Shown: positions 1 to 14,943 of the stretch, piece by piece
Layout: every line of letters begins with the position of its first letter
Numbering within the stretch: position 1 is the first letter of the stretch
Origin: Paraperibacillus esterisolvens
GTDB taxonomy: Bacteria; Bacillota; Bacilli; Bacillales; DSM-1321
DNA length: 64,000 bases
Assembly: GCF_046237625.1 (NCBI RefSeq)
Contig: NZ_CP143545.1
Location: forward strand, 372,001-436,000
Direction of reading: 5' to 3'
Position numbers and translations under genes: made by a program
The notes under the pieces: model-generated
Told to the model about the DNA's origin: nothing
The model's input: only the letters and a program-made list of their open reading frames with translations
The model's database searches: none

Positions 1-1931
<1,931 letters not shown>

Positions 1932-2013
1932 CTATCTTGTTTATACTCGAAAACGTAATGCAAATCAGCCTTTGTTATCTAGTTTTGAAGGAACGAAAGT
2001 TACTTCATATCTG

Positions 2014-2130
<117 letters not shown>

Positions 2131-2137
2131 AGTAAAG

Positions 2138-2167
2138 AAAGATCCGCTTCCTGCAGATCTTTTTTTA
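2138..2167 (+). terminator. Rho-independent terminator of the first rRNA operon
   Basis: AAAGATCCGC pairs with GCAGATCTTT across a 5 nt loop (one mismatch), followed by a run of T. It lies directly after the 5S gene. The stem differs from the terminator of the second operon, although the rRNA genes before it are identical. Confidence 0.85.
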
Positions 2168-2224
2168 TTGACTTAGGACCTTCAGGGTCCTGAAGAGTCA
2201 CCCGAAAAGGATTTTAAATTGTTA

Positions 2225-2253
2225 TTGACTCCGGTGCATATCGGTGTTAATAT
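2225..2253 (+). promoter_or_regulatory. rRNA operon promoter P1
   Basis: TTGACT at 2225-2230, a 17 bp spacer and TAATAT at 2248-2253 form a near-consensus sigma-A promoter about 210 bp upstream of 16S. With P2 it forms the tandem promoter arrangement typical of Bacillus rrn operons. Confidence 0.8.
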
Positions 2254-2300
2254 TTAAAAGCTGCTCGAAAAGAGAAGCTGAAAAAACTTTTTCGAAAGTG

Positions 2301-2329
2301 TTGACTCACCATGAAATACATGTTATTAT
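2301..2329 (+). promoter_or_regulatory. rRNA operon promoter P2
   Basis: TTGACT at 2301-2306, a 17 bp spacer and TATTAT at 2324-2329. It lies about 76 bp downstream of P1 and closer to 16S. In Bacillus the start-proximal rrn promoter usually carries growth-rate control; that role is assigned here by analogy only. Confidence 0.8.
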
Positions 2330-2371
2330 TATTAAGTTGCTTACAAGCAACTGACCAATATTGACTAAAGA

Positions 2372-2386
2372 TGTTCTTTGAAAACT
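2372..2386 (+). promoter_or_regulatory. boxA-like antitermination site in the rRNA leader
   Basis: TGTTCTTTGAAAACT resembles the Bacillus rrn leader boxA. A related GTTCTTTGAAAACT recurs in the 16S-23S spacer near 4131-4144, as expected when antitermination sites precede both large rRNA genes. Confidence 0.6.
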
Positions 2387-2465
2387 GAACGAAACAAGAC
2401 GCCAGTTACTTCCTATATGGAAGTAAACAAAACAAGTTTTAAACTTTATGAGCTATATCGAACAC

Positions 2466-7232
<4,767 letters not shown>

Positions 7233-7314
7233 CTATCTTGTTTATACTCGAAAACGTAATGCAAATCAGCCTTTGTTATCTAGTTTTGAAGGAACGAAAG
7301 TTACTTCATATCTG

Positions 7315-7431
<117 letters not shown>

Positions 7432-7438
7432 AGTAAGG

Positions 7439-7467
7439 AAAGACCAGCTAAGAAGCTGGTCTTTTTT
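7439..7467 (+). terminator. Rho-independent terminator of the second rRNA operon
   Basis: AAAGACCAGCT pairs perfectly with AGCTGGTCTTT across a 4 nt loop and is followed by a T-run. It is a strong terminator a few bases after 5S. Confidence 0.92.
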
Positions 7468-7598
7468 GTATTTGTCTACAATTGAAATTGTATTAGACCA
7501 GAGGGAAACAAGAAAGGACCCAGTAAAGATGCCGGCTATAGCAGCGAGCAATTTTTTTATATACAAAGATGTAAGCAGATCTGTCTGATAAATTCTCA

Positions 7599-7627
7599 TT
7601 GACAGCATCCTTCCAAACCCTTAAAGT
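7599..7627 (+). promoter_or_regulatory. Sigma-A promoter for the MarR-MMPL operon
   Basis: TTGACA at 7599-7604 and TAAAGT at 7622-7627 with a 17 bp spacer. Nothing else between the rRNA terminator and the MarR gene looks coding. Confidence 0.6.
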
Positions 7628-7637
7628 ATTACATGGT

Positions 7638-7660
7638 AATAGTTAAACAGTTGAATTATT
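7638..7660 (+). promoter_or_regulatory. Candidate MarR operator
   Basis: A 23 bp imperfect palindrome (AATAGTTAAAC, centre A, GTTGAATTATT; 18 of the 22 flanking bases symmetric). It begins about 10 bp after the -10 box, in the predicted 5' UTR of the MarR gene. MarR proteins typically repress their own operon from such sites, so autoregulation is likely but inferred. Confidence 0.55.
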
Positions 7661-7692
7661 AAACACAAGAACTTTTACATAGGGGTGAATGT

Positions 7693-8154
7693 TTGGTGTC
7701 TCACAAGAATATAAAAGAGTTAGCGGATCGATATATACTCACTTCCTTTTCAGTGACGAAAACCGGGGAAAGCCTTTTAAAATGCCAGATGGGGGATGAG
7801 GTAACGAGTGATCAGCATTATATGCTGAGGTATATTTACAAGTCGCGGGAATGCACGTCTACTGAGCTGGCGGAGGTTTTTGAAGTTAAGAAAAGCGCAA
7901 TCACCGCAATCATTAACAGACTGTGGGAAAAGGACCTTATTGAACGCACACGCGATGAAAAGGACCGCCGGGTGGTGTATCTGTCTCTCACAGAAAAGGG
8001 AGAGGCTATGTACCTGGAAGCAGAGGAGCGGATATATCTTTTGGTGGAGTCATTGATCAGCCGTTTTGAACAGGAAGAGATTGAAAAGTTCCTTGAGACT
8101 TACGAGAAGCTGAATAAAGTGCTTTTGGATATTAAGTATAATCTGGGGGAGTAA
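7693..8154 (+). CDS. MarR-family transcriptional regulator
   Basis: A winged helix-turn-helix regulator of 152-153 aa. The core shows the MarR pattern: a helix with SDQHYMLRYIY near residues 38-48, a recognition region STELAEVFEVKKSAITAIIN near 56-75, and the wing RDEKDRRVVYLSLTEKG near 86-102. No ATG is usable; TTG at 7693 and GTG at 7696 both follow AGGGGTGA at 7681-7688. The stop is three bases before the MMPL gene, so the two form one operon. A MarR-MMPL pair resembles ydgG-ydgH of B. subtilis. It probably represses the exporter until a ligand or stress signal releases it; the ligand is unknown. Confidence 0.9.
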   Translation: MVSHKNIKELADRYILTSFSVTKTGESLLKCQMGDEVTSDQHYMLRYIYKSRECTSTELAEVFEVKKSAITAIINRLWEKDLIERTRDEKDRRVVYLSLTEKGEAMYLEAEERIYLLVESLISRFEQEEIEKFLETYEKLNKVLLDIKYNLGE

Positions 8155-8157
8155 AGA

Positions 8158-11100
8158 GTGAATTTGATTATTAAGCAGAAATGGCTGGTTCTTATTTTAT
8201 GGATAGCCGCCGCCGCCGGGTTGATGTTCGCAGCTCCGAATATGGCTGAGCTGGTCCGGGAGAAGGGTCAGGTTGATGTTCCGAAGGAGTATTCATCGGC
8301 AAGGGCCGGGGATATCATGGAGGAAGTGCAGAAGCAGGAAGGCGGCGGGGATGAGACGCAGGTCGCCCTTGTTTTTCATGATAATGTAAAGCTTTCTGCA
8401 GAAAAGGTAAAGGAAGCCGAAAAGGCTGTACGGGCACTGGAAGCTCAAAAAGAAAAATTGGGCATCACCCAGATTGTTTCCCACTTTAAGGAAAAGAGCC
8501 TGAGGGACCAGCTCATTTCGGAGGACGGCAGATCGGTTCTTGCATCCATCAATGTCAGCTGGAATGGACGTGATGAGGAGCAAGTCAGTGATGCGCTCTA
8601 TAGGACGATTGAAGATGCAGATGTGGATCACTATTATACAAGCAACTGGATGATCAACAGCGATTTGACCAAAAGCTCTGAGGAAGGGCTGAAGAAGACA
8701 GAGGGCATTACGGTTGTGTTCATCCTGGTGGTGCTGTTCCTCGTATTCAGGTCAGTGGTCGCCCCGGTGATCCCGCTTGTAACTGTCGGCTTTTCGTATC
8801 TGCTGTCACAATCCATTGTTTCGATGCTTGTAGATAAGCTTGATTTTCCCATTTCAAATTATACACAGATATTCCTTGTGGCCGTTTTGTTCGGCATCGG
8901 GACGGATTATTGCATCCTGCTCCTAAGCCGTTTTAAAGAGGAACTCGCCTATAAGGAGTCACTAAGTGACGCGATTGTTCAGACTTACCGCAATGCCGGA
9001 CGAACTGTGTTCTTCAGCGGTGTGGCGGTCATGATTGGTTTTGCTGCAATAGGATTCTCGCAATTTAAATTGTATCAGTCGGCGGCAGCCGTTGCTGTGG
9101 GTGTGGCAGTGTTATTGTTAGCATTGTTCACCATTGTCCCGTTCTTTATGGCAGCCCTTGGCATGAAGATTTTCTGGCCATCAAAGAGCAAGGCAGAGCA
9201 CGGAGAAAGCAGGCTTTGGGGAATGGCTGGCCGCTTCGCACTAGCCCGTCCGCTCATCGCACTTCTTATTGTAGCTATCGTCTGCGTGCCGTTCCTGTTG
9301 AAATATGACGGTGAGCTGTCCTTCAATTCATTAGAGGAAATCAGCGGCGATGTACCATCGATCGAAGCCTTTAATACTATTTCGGACAGTTTTGGCCCCG
9401 GGGAATCAATGCCCACACAGATTGTGCTGAAAAACGATGAGAGAATGGATTCAGCCGAGTATATCGGGCTGGCGGAAAAAATCAGTGCAGAGCTTGAAAA
9501 GGTGAATCAGGTAGATACCATCCGTTCTGTCACACGCCCGACCGGAGAGCCGATAGAAGACTTTTTTGTGGCTAGGCAGTCCAAAAGCCTGGAAGAAGGT
9601 CTTGGAAAAGGCAAGGAAGGCATCAATAAAATCAGCTCAGGACTGCATGAGGCAGGAAGCCAGCTGTCAAGCTCCGCTCCTGAGTTGAAGAGTGCGGTTA
9701 CAGGAATAGACTCTCTTATTGCCGGAACATCTGAAATACAATCTGGACTAGGGGAGATTCAGACGAATCTCCAAAAGATTGAGAATGGAGTTCGGCAGGG
9801 ATCAGCCGGTTCATCGGAAATCAAAAATGGAATTGATAAAGCCCGGGCGGGGGCAGATGAGCTAGCCACAAACTATACGAAGCTGCTTGCCGGCTACGAG
9901 GCGGTTGGGGAAAACCTGGGCAGCCTTCAATCCCAATATAAAAAAGCAGGCACCGGCCTTGCAAATCTTACAGACGCCCTTGCTGCCATCGAGCCGGAAG
10001 ACTTTAAAGGGCTTGAAGGCAGGCATGAAGGGCTGGCAGCAGACCCCGGCTATCAGAAGATCAAAGGTACGGTCACCTCAGTGAACCAGGAGCTGCCTAA
10101 GCTCTCAGCCGGGATCAACCAGCTGAATAAAGGATTGGGCCGGATTACGGGAGGCGTTAATGAAGCGAATGCCGGCTTTAAGCTGGCAATTGGCGGACAG
10201 AAACATATCTCGACCGGGCTGGAAAAGTTATCAGAGGGCATCGGAAAACAAAAGGCAGGCCTTGATCAGCTGGCAGACGGCCAGGGACAGATTATCAGCA
10301 ATTTCCCGAAAGTCACTCAAGGGCTGCAGGGGATCAATGGCGGCCAAAAGCAGCTGCTTGCCGGTTTTGGCAGCTTAAGCGGCCAGCTTACACAGCTCAC
10401 TGACGGAATGAATCAGAGCGCAGATGGTCTGGACCAGGTTTCTAAAGGGCTGCAGTCTGCACAAGGGTACTTATCAGGACTCTCCAAAACAGATAAGACC
10501 AGCGGTTTCTATCTGCCTGAAGAAGCGCTGGAGAGCAAGGAATTCAAACAGGCGGTGGATGCCTATTATTCCAGGGACCGCAAGTACATGACACTCAATG
10601 TCATTTTTAAAGCGAATCCTTATTCCAATGAAGCAATCAAACAGGTTCCTGAAATTAAGGATGCGGTGAAAAGGGCGGTAAAGGATACAAAACTTGAGAA
10701 CGCGGTAGTTGCGATAGGCGGGATTACAAGTACGAACGCTGACCTTAACAAGATGTCAGGACAGGATTACTCCCGGACAGTCATCCTGATGCTTGCCGGA
10801 ATCTCCATCATCCTTGTCTTCCTGTTCCGTTCCATCATAATGCCGCTTTATATCATCGGTTCCTTGATCCTTACGTATTACACATCCATGGCCATGAATG
10901 AAGTTCTTTACGTGGATATCCTGGGTTACACGGGAATCAGCTGGGCTGTTCCATTCTTCGGCTTTGTGATTCTGATTGCACTTGGTGTGGATTACAGCAT
11001 ATTCCTGATGGACCGCTTCAACGAGTATAAAGAGATGTCTGTCCAGGATGCGATGCTTCTTTCGATGAAGAAGATGGGAACAGTTATCATTTCAGCGGTC

Positions 11101-11280
11101 ATCATCCTCGGCGGTACATTTGCAGCGATGATGCCATCGGGCATGCTGTCCCTGCTCCAGATAGCATCCATTATCCTGATAGGACTCCTGTTGTATGCCT
11201 TCATCATGCTGCCGCTCTTAATACCGGTCATGGTGAAGAACTTCGGGAAAGCAAACTGGTGGCCATTTAAACGAGCATAG
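8158..11280 (+). CDS. MMPL/RND-type membrane exporter (YdgH-like)
   Basis: A membrane protein of 1,040 aa of the MMPL family, which exports lipids or hydrophobic compounds using the proton gradient. It has two homologous halves, each with one N-terminal helix, an external domain and a bundle of about five helices. The proton-relay style motifs FGIGTDYCILLL (near 244) and IALGVDYSIFLM (near 941) are present. The external domain of the second half (about 480-800) is a long glycine/alanine-rich coiled region with many repeats of the type ISSGLHEAG, LAAGYEAVG and LSEGIGKQ. The start is GTG at 8158 after GGGGGAG. It is cotranscribed with the MarR gene. The substrate cannot be read from sequence. 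Confidence 0.9.
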   Translation: MNLIIKQKWLVLILWIAAAAGLMFAAPNMAELVREKGQVDVPKEYSSARAGDIMEEVQKQEGGGDETQVALVFHDNVKLSAEKVKEAEKAVRALEAQKEKLGITQIVSHFKEKSLRDQLISEDGRSVLASINVSWNGRDEEQVSDALYRTIEDADVDHYYTSNWMINSDLTKSSEEGLKKTEGITVVFILVVLFLVFRSVVAPVIPLVTVGFSYLLSQSIVSMLVDKLDFPISNYTQIFLVAVLFGIGTDYCILLLSRFKEELAYKESLSDAIVQTYRNAGRTVFFSGVAVMIGFAAIGFSQFKLYQSAAAVAVGVAVLLLALFTIVPFFMAALGMKIFWPSKSKAEHGESRLWGMAGRFALARPLIALLIVAIVCVPFLLKYDGELSFNSLEEISGDVPSIEAFNTISDSFGPGESMPTQIVLKNDERMDSAEYIGLAEKISAELEKVNQVDTIRSVTRPTGEPIEDFFVARQSKSLEEGLGKGKEGINKISSGLHEAGSQLSSSAPELKSAVTGIDSLIAGTSEIQSGLGEIQTNLQKIENGVRQGSAGSSEIKNGIDKARAGADELATNYTKLLAGYEAVGENLGSLQSQYKKAGTGLANLTDALAAIEPEDFKGLEGRHEGLAADPGYQKIKGTVTSVNQELPKLSAGINQLNKGLGRITGGVNEANAGFKLAIGGQKHISTGLEKLSEGIGKQKAGLDQLADGQGQIISNFPKVTQGLQGINGGQKQLLAGFGSLSGQLTQLTDGMNQSADGLDQVSKGLQSAQGYLSGLSKTDKTSGFYLPEEALESKEFKQAVDAYYSRDRKYMTLNVIFKANPYSNEAIKQVPEIKDAVKRAVKDTKLENAVVAIGGITSTNADLNKMSGQDYSRTVILMLAGISIILVFLFRSIIMPLYIIGSLILTYYTSMAMNEVLYVDILGYTGISWAVPFFGFVILIALGVDYSIFLMDRFNEYKEMSVQDAMLLSMKKMGTVIISAVIILGGTFAAMMPSGMLSLLQIASIILIGLLLYAFIMLPLLIPVMVKNFGKANWWPFKRA

Positions 11281-11290
11281 TGAGTGTAGG

Positions 11291-11320
11291 AAGCCGTCCG
11301 GAAAAGGACGGCTTTTCTTT
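11291..11320 (+). terminator. Terminator after the MMPL gene
   Basis: AAGCCGTCC pairs with GGACGGCTT across a GGAAAA-type loop, followed by TTCTTT. It lies ten bases after the stop codon. Confidence 0.88.
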
Positions 11321-11397
11321 CCTTGCAGATCGACTGGTGTTAATTTAAGCTATAAGGCATACTAAAAGGAAAGTTATGTGAAAGGGAGAATGGGAAG

Positions 11398-11598
11398 ATG
11401 GCGAAGGGCAAGAAAGCAACGTACGAAGTGGGCCCGGGTGAAACGATCGATGAGTGCCTTGCCAGGATAAAGGCTGATGGCTATATGCCGGTCCGCAGGA
11501 CGGAAAAGCCGGTCTTTAAAGAGGTGAATCAAAGCGGAAAAGTTGAATATGAGCCTGCTGGCCGCCAAATTGTCTTTGAAGCAAGAGAAATGCAGTAA
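11398..11598 (+). CDS. yebG: NETI motif-containing protein (YebG-like)
   Basis: A small, basic protein of 66 aa. It carries the NETI-family sequence pattern (here GETIDECLARIKADGYMPVR at residues 14-33) and a C-terminal EYEPAGRQIVFEAREM. Members sit directly upstream of purE in many Bacillus species, including yebG in B. subtilis, and the same holds here. The function is unknown. ATG at 11398 follows GGGAAG closely, with a stronger AAAGGGAG further upstream. It lies before the pur promoter and riboswitch, so it is probably a separate transcript. Confidence 0.85.
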   Translation: MAKGKKATYEVGPGETIDECLARIKADGYMPVRRTEKPVFKEVNQSGKVEYEPAGRQIVFEAREMQ

Positions 11599-11641
11599 AA
11601 CACGAACAATAATATTTTTGTATAATGAATTGTTCGAAAAT
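11597..11641 (+). promoter_or_regulatory. Inverted PurBox pair (PurR operator)
   Basis: A direct box (ACACGAACAATA, about 11599-11610) and an inverted box (GAATTGTTCGAAAA, about 11627-11640) are separated by about 16 bp. This matches the paired CGAAC-containing PurBoxes to which B. subtilis PurR binds. They lie just upstream of the -35 box at 11645, so PRPP-responsive PurR repression of the pur operon is expected. Confidence 0.8.
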
Positions 11642-11644
11642 CAG

Positions 11645-11673
11645 TTGACTCATTACTTCTCAGTTGTTAAGAT
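11645..11673 (+). promoter_or_regulatory. pur operon promoter
   Basis: TTGACT at 11645-11650, a 17 bp spacer and TAAGAT at 11668-11673. It lies between the PurBoxes and the riboswitch, the same order as upstream of purE in B. subtilis. Confidence 0.8.
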
Positions 11674-11699
11674 GAAACCAAGGAAATAAAATATTCGTT

Positions 11700-11866
11700 T
11701 TTCTCTCATATAATAATGGGGATATGGCCCATGAGTTTCTACCTAATTACCGTAAATGATTAGACTATGAGAGAAGATAGCTGTCTTTCGGTGCGTGCAT
11801 TTTTTTCTTATGATCATTTTACCGGGTGGACTATCTTCTCTCATGGAAGAAGTCTGCCCGGTTTTT
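11700..11866 (+). promoter_or_regulatory. Guanine riboswitch with transcription terminator upstream of purE
   Basis: The purine aptamer occupies 11701-11775. P1 is TTCTCTCATA with TATGAGAGAA, and the conserved cores ATATGG, GTTTCTACC and CCGTAAAT are visible. The specificity base is C (GACTATGAG), so it should bind guanine or hypoxanthine rather than adenine. The switch is explicit. CTATCTTCTCTCAT at 11831-11844 pairs perfectly with 11767-11780 as antiterminator. When ligand holds P1, 11821-11830 pairs instead with 11851-11861 (ACCGGG with CCCGGT) and a T-run follows, giving termination. High guanine therefore stops purine operon transcription. Confidence 0.95.
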
Positions 11867-11898
11867 ATTTTGTCTACAAATAGAGCGGAGGGAAGGAA

Positions 11899-12390
11899 AT
11901 GGAGCCAAGAGTTGGCGTGATAATGGGAAGCATCTCTGATTGGGATACGATGAAATATGCATGCGAAGCACTGGAAGATTTGAATATACCTTATGAAAAG
12001 AAAGTCATTTCTGCCCACAGAACACCGGACTTAATGTTCGAATATGCGGCATCAGCCAGGGAACGGGGTCTCCGGGTCATCATTGCGGGGGCAGGCGGGG
12101 CTGCCCATCTGCCCGGGATGACCGCCTCGAAAACGACGCTACCTGTCATCGGAGTGCCGGTTCAGTCAAAAGCGCTGAACGGTCTTGATTCCCTTCTCTC
12201 CATCGTACAGATGCCAGGCGGTGTCCCGGTTGCCGCTACAGCAATAGGAAAAGCAGGGGCAGTCAATGCCGGACTGCTGGCAGCACAGATCCTCGGTGCC
12301 GCTGATGAAAAAATTGCCGAAGGACTTGAAGCCATGCGGAAAGAAACTATGGAAAAGGTGTTAATTAGCAGTGAACAGCTTACATTCTAA
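11899..12390 (+). CDS. purE: 5-(carboxyamino)imidazole ribonucleotide mutase PurE
   Basis: A class I PurE of 163 aa that converts N5-CAIR to CAIR. Signature segments are MGSISDWDTM (residues 9-18), SAHRTPDLM (38-46), GAGGAAHLPGM (64-74) and a C-terminal QILGAADEKI. The length is normal. ATG at 11899 follows GGAGGGAAGG. It is the first gene of the operon, directly under riboswitch control, and its 3' end overlaps the purK start by 20 bp, suggesting translational coupling. It needs PurK, encoded next, to supply N5-CAIR. Confidence 0.98.
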   Translation: MEPRVGVIMGSISDWDTMKYACEALEDLNIPYEKKVISAHRTPDLMFEYAASARERGLRVIIAGAGGAAHLPGMTASKTTLPVIGVPVQSKALNGLDSLLSIVQMPGGVPVAATAIGKAGAVNAGLLAAQILGAADEKIAEGLEAMRKETMEKVLISSEQLTF

Positions 12391-13510
12391 AACGATCCTG
12401 CCTGGACAGACGATCGGGATAATCGGAGGAGGACAGCTCGGGAGAATGATGGCCCTGGCTGCGAGGGCAGCGGGTTTCCGCATAGCCGTGCTCGATCCTG
12501 TACAGGGCTGTCCATGCGGGCAGGTGGCAGACCTAGAAATCACCGCTTCCTATGACGATCTAGCGGCACTCGAGAGACTGGCCTCAGTCAGTGACATTAT
12601 CACCTTTGAGTTTGAGAATATTAATGCAGAGGCACTGGGGTGGCTGCAGTCCTATGCGCATATCCCGCAGGGAACTTCCCTTTTAAGAATCAGCCAGGAC
12701 CGGATTCTTGAGAAAGAAGCGATCCTTGCAGCGGGAGTCCCGGTTGCGCCTTACGGTATAATTAACGAGTCCCGGGACATTTATAAAGAGATCGAAAAAC
12801 TTGGCTATCCAAGCGTTTTGAAAACATCCCGCGGAGGCTACGACGGAAAAGGGCAGTATGTGATCCGGAAGGAAAGCGACATTCCGGCGGCGGAAGGGCT
12901 GCTTGATTCCGGCCCGTGTGTGCTCGAGGCCTGGGTGCCGTTCGAGAAGGAGATCTCGGTCATTGTCACCCGCAAGGAAAACGGAGATTACTCCGTATTC
13001 CCTGCAGCCGAGAATATCCACCATGACAATATTCTTCATCAGACAATCGTCCCGGCCCGCATCTCAGCGGAAGCCGAGGACAAAGCGAGGCAGAGAGCGG
13101 TTCAGCTTGCTGAACATCTAAAGCTTGTCGGCACGCTGGCGGTGGAAATTTTCCTCACAGGCGAGGGGGATATACTCATAAATGAGGTGGCCCCGAGGCC
13201 GCATAACTCGGGGCATTATACCATTGAGGCATGCGCCACCTCTCAGTTCGAGCAGCATATCCGGGCGGTCTGCAACTGGCCGCTCGGGGAAACGGACCTC
13301 TTGAGGCCGGCTGTGATGATCAATATCCTCGGTGAGCATATGGAACCCCTGATGGAGGAAATTCCATCTCTGGATGGATGGAAGGTCCATTTATACGGCA
13401 AGGATGAAGCAAAGGAAAAGCGCAAGATGGGACATATAACGATTTTGAGGGAACGGGCGGAATATGCACTAGAAGAAGCTTCGAGGAGCAGGATCTGGAA
13501 GGCTTATTAA
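12371..13510 (+). CDS. purK: N5-carboxyaminoimidazole ribonucleotide synthase PurK
   Basis: An ATP-grasp enzyme of 379 aa that makes N5-CAIR from AIR, bicarbonate and ATP. The N-terminal binding fold shows IGIIGGGQLGRMMALAA (residues 15-31). The ATP-grasp centre carries KTSRGGYDGKGQ and the metal-binding segment NEVAPRPHNSGHYT near 270-285. GTG at 12371 is the chosen start; it lies inside the last codons of purE after GAAAAGGTG. The length is typical of the family. Confidence 0.96.
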   Translation: MNSLHSKTILPGQTIGIIGGGQLGRMMALAARAAGFRIAVLDPVQGCPCGQVADLEITASYDDLAALERLASVSDIITFEFENINAEALGWLQSYAHIPQGTSLLRISQDRILEKEAILAAGVPVAPYGIINESRDIYKEIEKLGYPSVLKTSRGGYDGKGQYVIRKESDIPAAEGLLDSGPCVLEAWVPFEKEISVIVTRKENGDYSVFPAAENIHHDNILHQTIVPARISAEAEDKARQRAVQLAEHLKLVGTLAVEIFLTGEGDILINEVAPRPHNSGHYTIEACATSQFEQHIRAVCNWPLGETDLLRPAVMINILGEHMEPLMEEIPSLDGWKVHLYGKDEAKEKRKMGHITILRERAEYALEEASRSRIWKAY

Positions 13511-13528
13511 GAAAACGGAGGATTTATC

Positions 13529-14821
13529 ATGATTGAACGTTATACAAGACCGGAGATGGGAGCTGTCTGGACAGAAGAGAACCGATTCCAGGCATGGCTC
13601 GAGGTAGAAATTCTGGCATGCGAGGCATGGGCAGAGATGGGAGTGATCCCTAAAGAAGATGCGGCACTCCTTCGGGAGAAAGCTTCCTTCGATGTTAACC
13701 GAATCAAGGAAATTGAAGAAGAAACACGCCATGATGTGGTGGCCTTCACCCGTGCAGTTTCTGAGACGCTCGGTGACGAGCGGAAATGGGTCCACTACGG
13801 ACTTACATCAACAGATGTCGTAGATACGGCGCTTTCTTATACATTAAAGCAGGCTAATGAAATTCTTCTGAAGGATGTAGAGAGATTTGTGGAAATCCTG
13901 AGCGGCAAGGCAAAGGAACATAAATATACAGTCATGATGGGCCGTACGCACGGTGTTCATGCGGAGCCTACCACTTTCGGATTAAAGCTTGCACTATGGC
14001 ATGAGGAAATGAAGCGGAACCTGGAGCGCTTCAGGCAGGCAATGAAAACGATCGAAGTCGGGAAGATTTCCGGTGCGGTGGGCACTTATGCCAATATCGA
14101 TCCTTTTGTTGAGAAGTATGTATGCGAAAAGCTGGGACTTGAGGCAGCGCCAATTTCAACCCAGACGCTTCAGCGTGACCGTCATGCCCAGTACCTAAGC
14201 ACGATTGCCTTAATTGCGACTTCGATTGAAAAATTCGCCGTGGAAATCCGCGGATTGCAAAAAAGCGAAACGCGTGAGGTGGAGGAGTTCTTTGCCAAAG
14301 GACAGAAAGGTTCCTCTGCCATGCCGCACAAACGGAATCCGATCGGCTCAGAGAACATGACCGGCCTTGCCCGCCTGATCAGGGGCTATATGATGACCGC
14401 TTATGAGAATGTGCCGCTTTGGCATGAAAGGGATATTTCCCATTCGTCTGCGGAGCGTGTGATTCTGCCGGATGCGACGATTGCTCTGAATTATATGCTG
14501 AACCGGTTTGGCAATATCGTAAAGAACCTGACCGTGTTCCCTGAAAACATGAAGCGGAATATGGACCGCACCCTGGGCCTCATCTATTCACAGCGTGTCC
14601 TGCTGGCACTGATCGATAAGGGTCTTGCCCGTGAAGAAGCGTATGATACCGTTCAGCCAAAAGCCATGCAGGCCTGGGAAGAGCAAGTGCAGTTCCGCTC
14701 ACTCATCGAAGCAGACGACAAAATCACATCCCTGCTCTCACCAGATGAAATTGCAGACTGCTTTGACTATAACTACCACCTGAAATACGTCGACACAATC
14801 TTTGACCGCCTGGGTTTGTAA
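13529..14821 (+). CDS. purB: Adenylosuccinate lyase PurB
   Basis: A fumarase/aspartase superfamily lyase of 430 aa. It cleaves SAICAR to AICAR in de novo synthesis and adenylosuccinate to AMP in the AMP branch. The family signature SSAMPHKRNPIGSEN is near residues 262-276. TSTDVVDT near 92-99 and GRTHGVHAEPTTFG near 138-151 carry the other active-site elements. ATG at 13529 follows ACGGAGG. It is 18 bp after purK and separated from purC by an unusual 120 bp inverted-repeat gap. Confidence 0.98.
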   Translation: MIERYTRPEMGAVWTEENRFQAWLEVEILACEAWAEMGVIPKEDAALLREKASFDVNRIKEIEEETRHDVVAFTRAVSETLGDERKWVHYGLTSTDVVDTALSYTLKQANEILLKDVERFVEILSGKAKEHKYTVMMGRTHGVHAEPTTFGLKLALWHEEMKRNLERFRQAMKTIEVGKISGAVGTYANIDPFVEKYVCEKLGLEAAPISTQTLQRDRHAQYLSTIALIATSIEKFAVEIRGLQKSETREVEEFFAKGQKGSSAMPHKRNPIGSENMTGLARLIRGYMMTAYENVPLWHERDISHSSAERVILPDATIALNYMLNRFGNIVKNLTVFPENMKRNMDRTLGLIYSQRVLLALIDKGLAREEAYDTVQPKAMQAWEEQVQFRSLIEADDKITSLLSPDEIADCFDYNYHLKYVDTIFDRLGL

Positions 14822-14833
14822 GGCTTGGGAAAT

Positions 14834-14915
14834 GGGGGGCTGTCCCCCGCTAAAATGCTGTCAAAGCCTTGCGGTATAAGGTTTTGGCAGTCTGGGAAGT
14901 AGGGGACAGTCCCCC
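14834..14915 (+). repeat. Nested inverted repeat between purB and purC
   Basis: The purB-purC gap is the largest inside the operon. It holds an outer pair, GGGGGCTGTCCCCC at 14835-14848 and AGGGGACAGTCCCCC at 14901-14915, each itself a short palindrome. An inner pair is CTGTCAAAGCCTT (14858-14870) with AAGGTTTTGGCAG (14878-14890). The whole can fold into one long hairpin. It has no T-run at the end of the stem, so it is more likely a repeat element or processing site than a terminator. Confidence 0.7.
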
Positions 14916-14943
14916 AAAAAAACTATCACTGGAGGGGAAGCGG

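Noticed and set aside
9887..10378. Alternative frames inside the MMPL external coiled region
   Set aside because: They are shadows created by the repetitive, GC-balanced codons of the real gene.
11700..11775. Adenine specificity of the purine aptamer
   Set aside because: The discriminating pyrimidine is C, as in guanine aptamers; adenine aptamers have U at this place.
14869..14943. Longer N terminus for PurC
   Set aside because: It would translate part of the inverted repeat and lacks a ribosome binding site, while ATG 14944 has GGAGGGG and aligns with known PurC starts.
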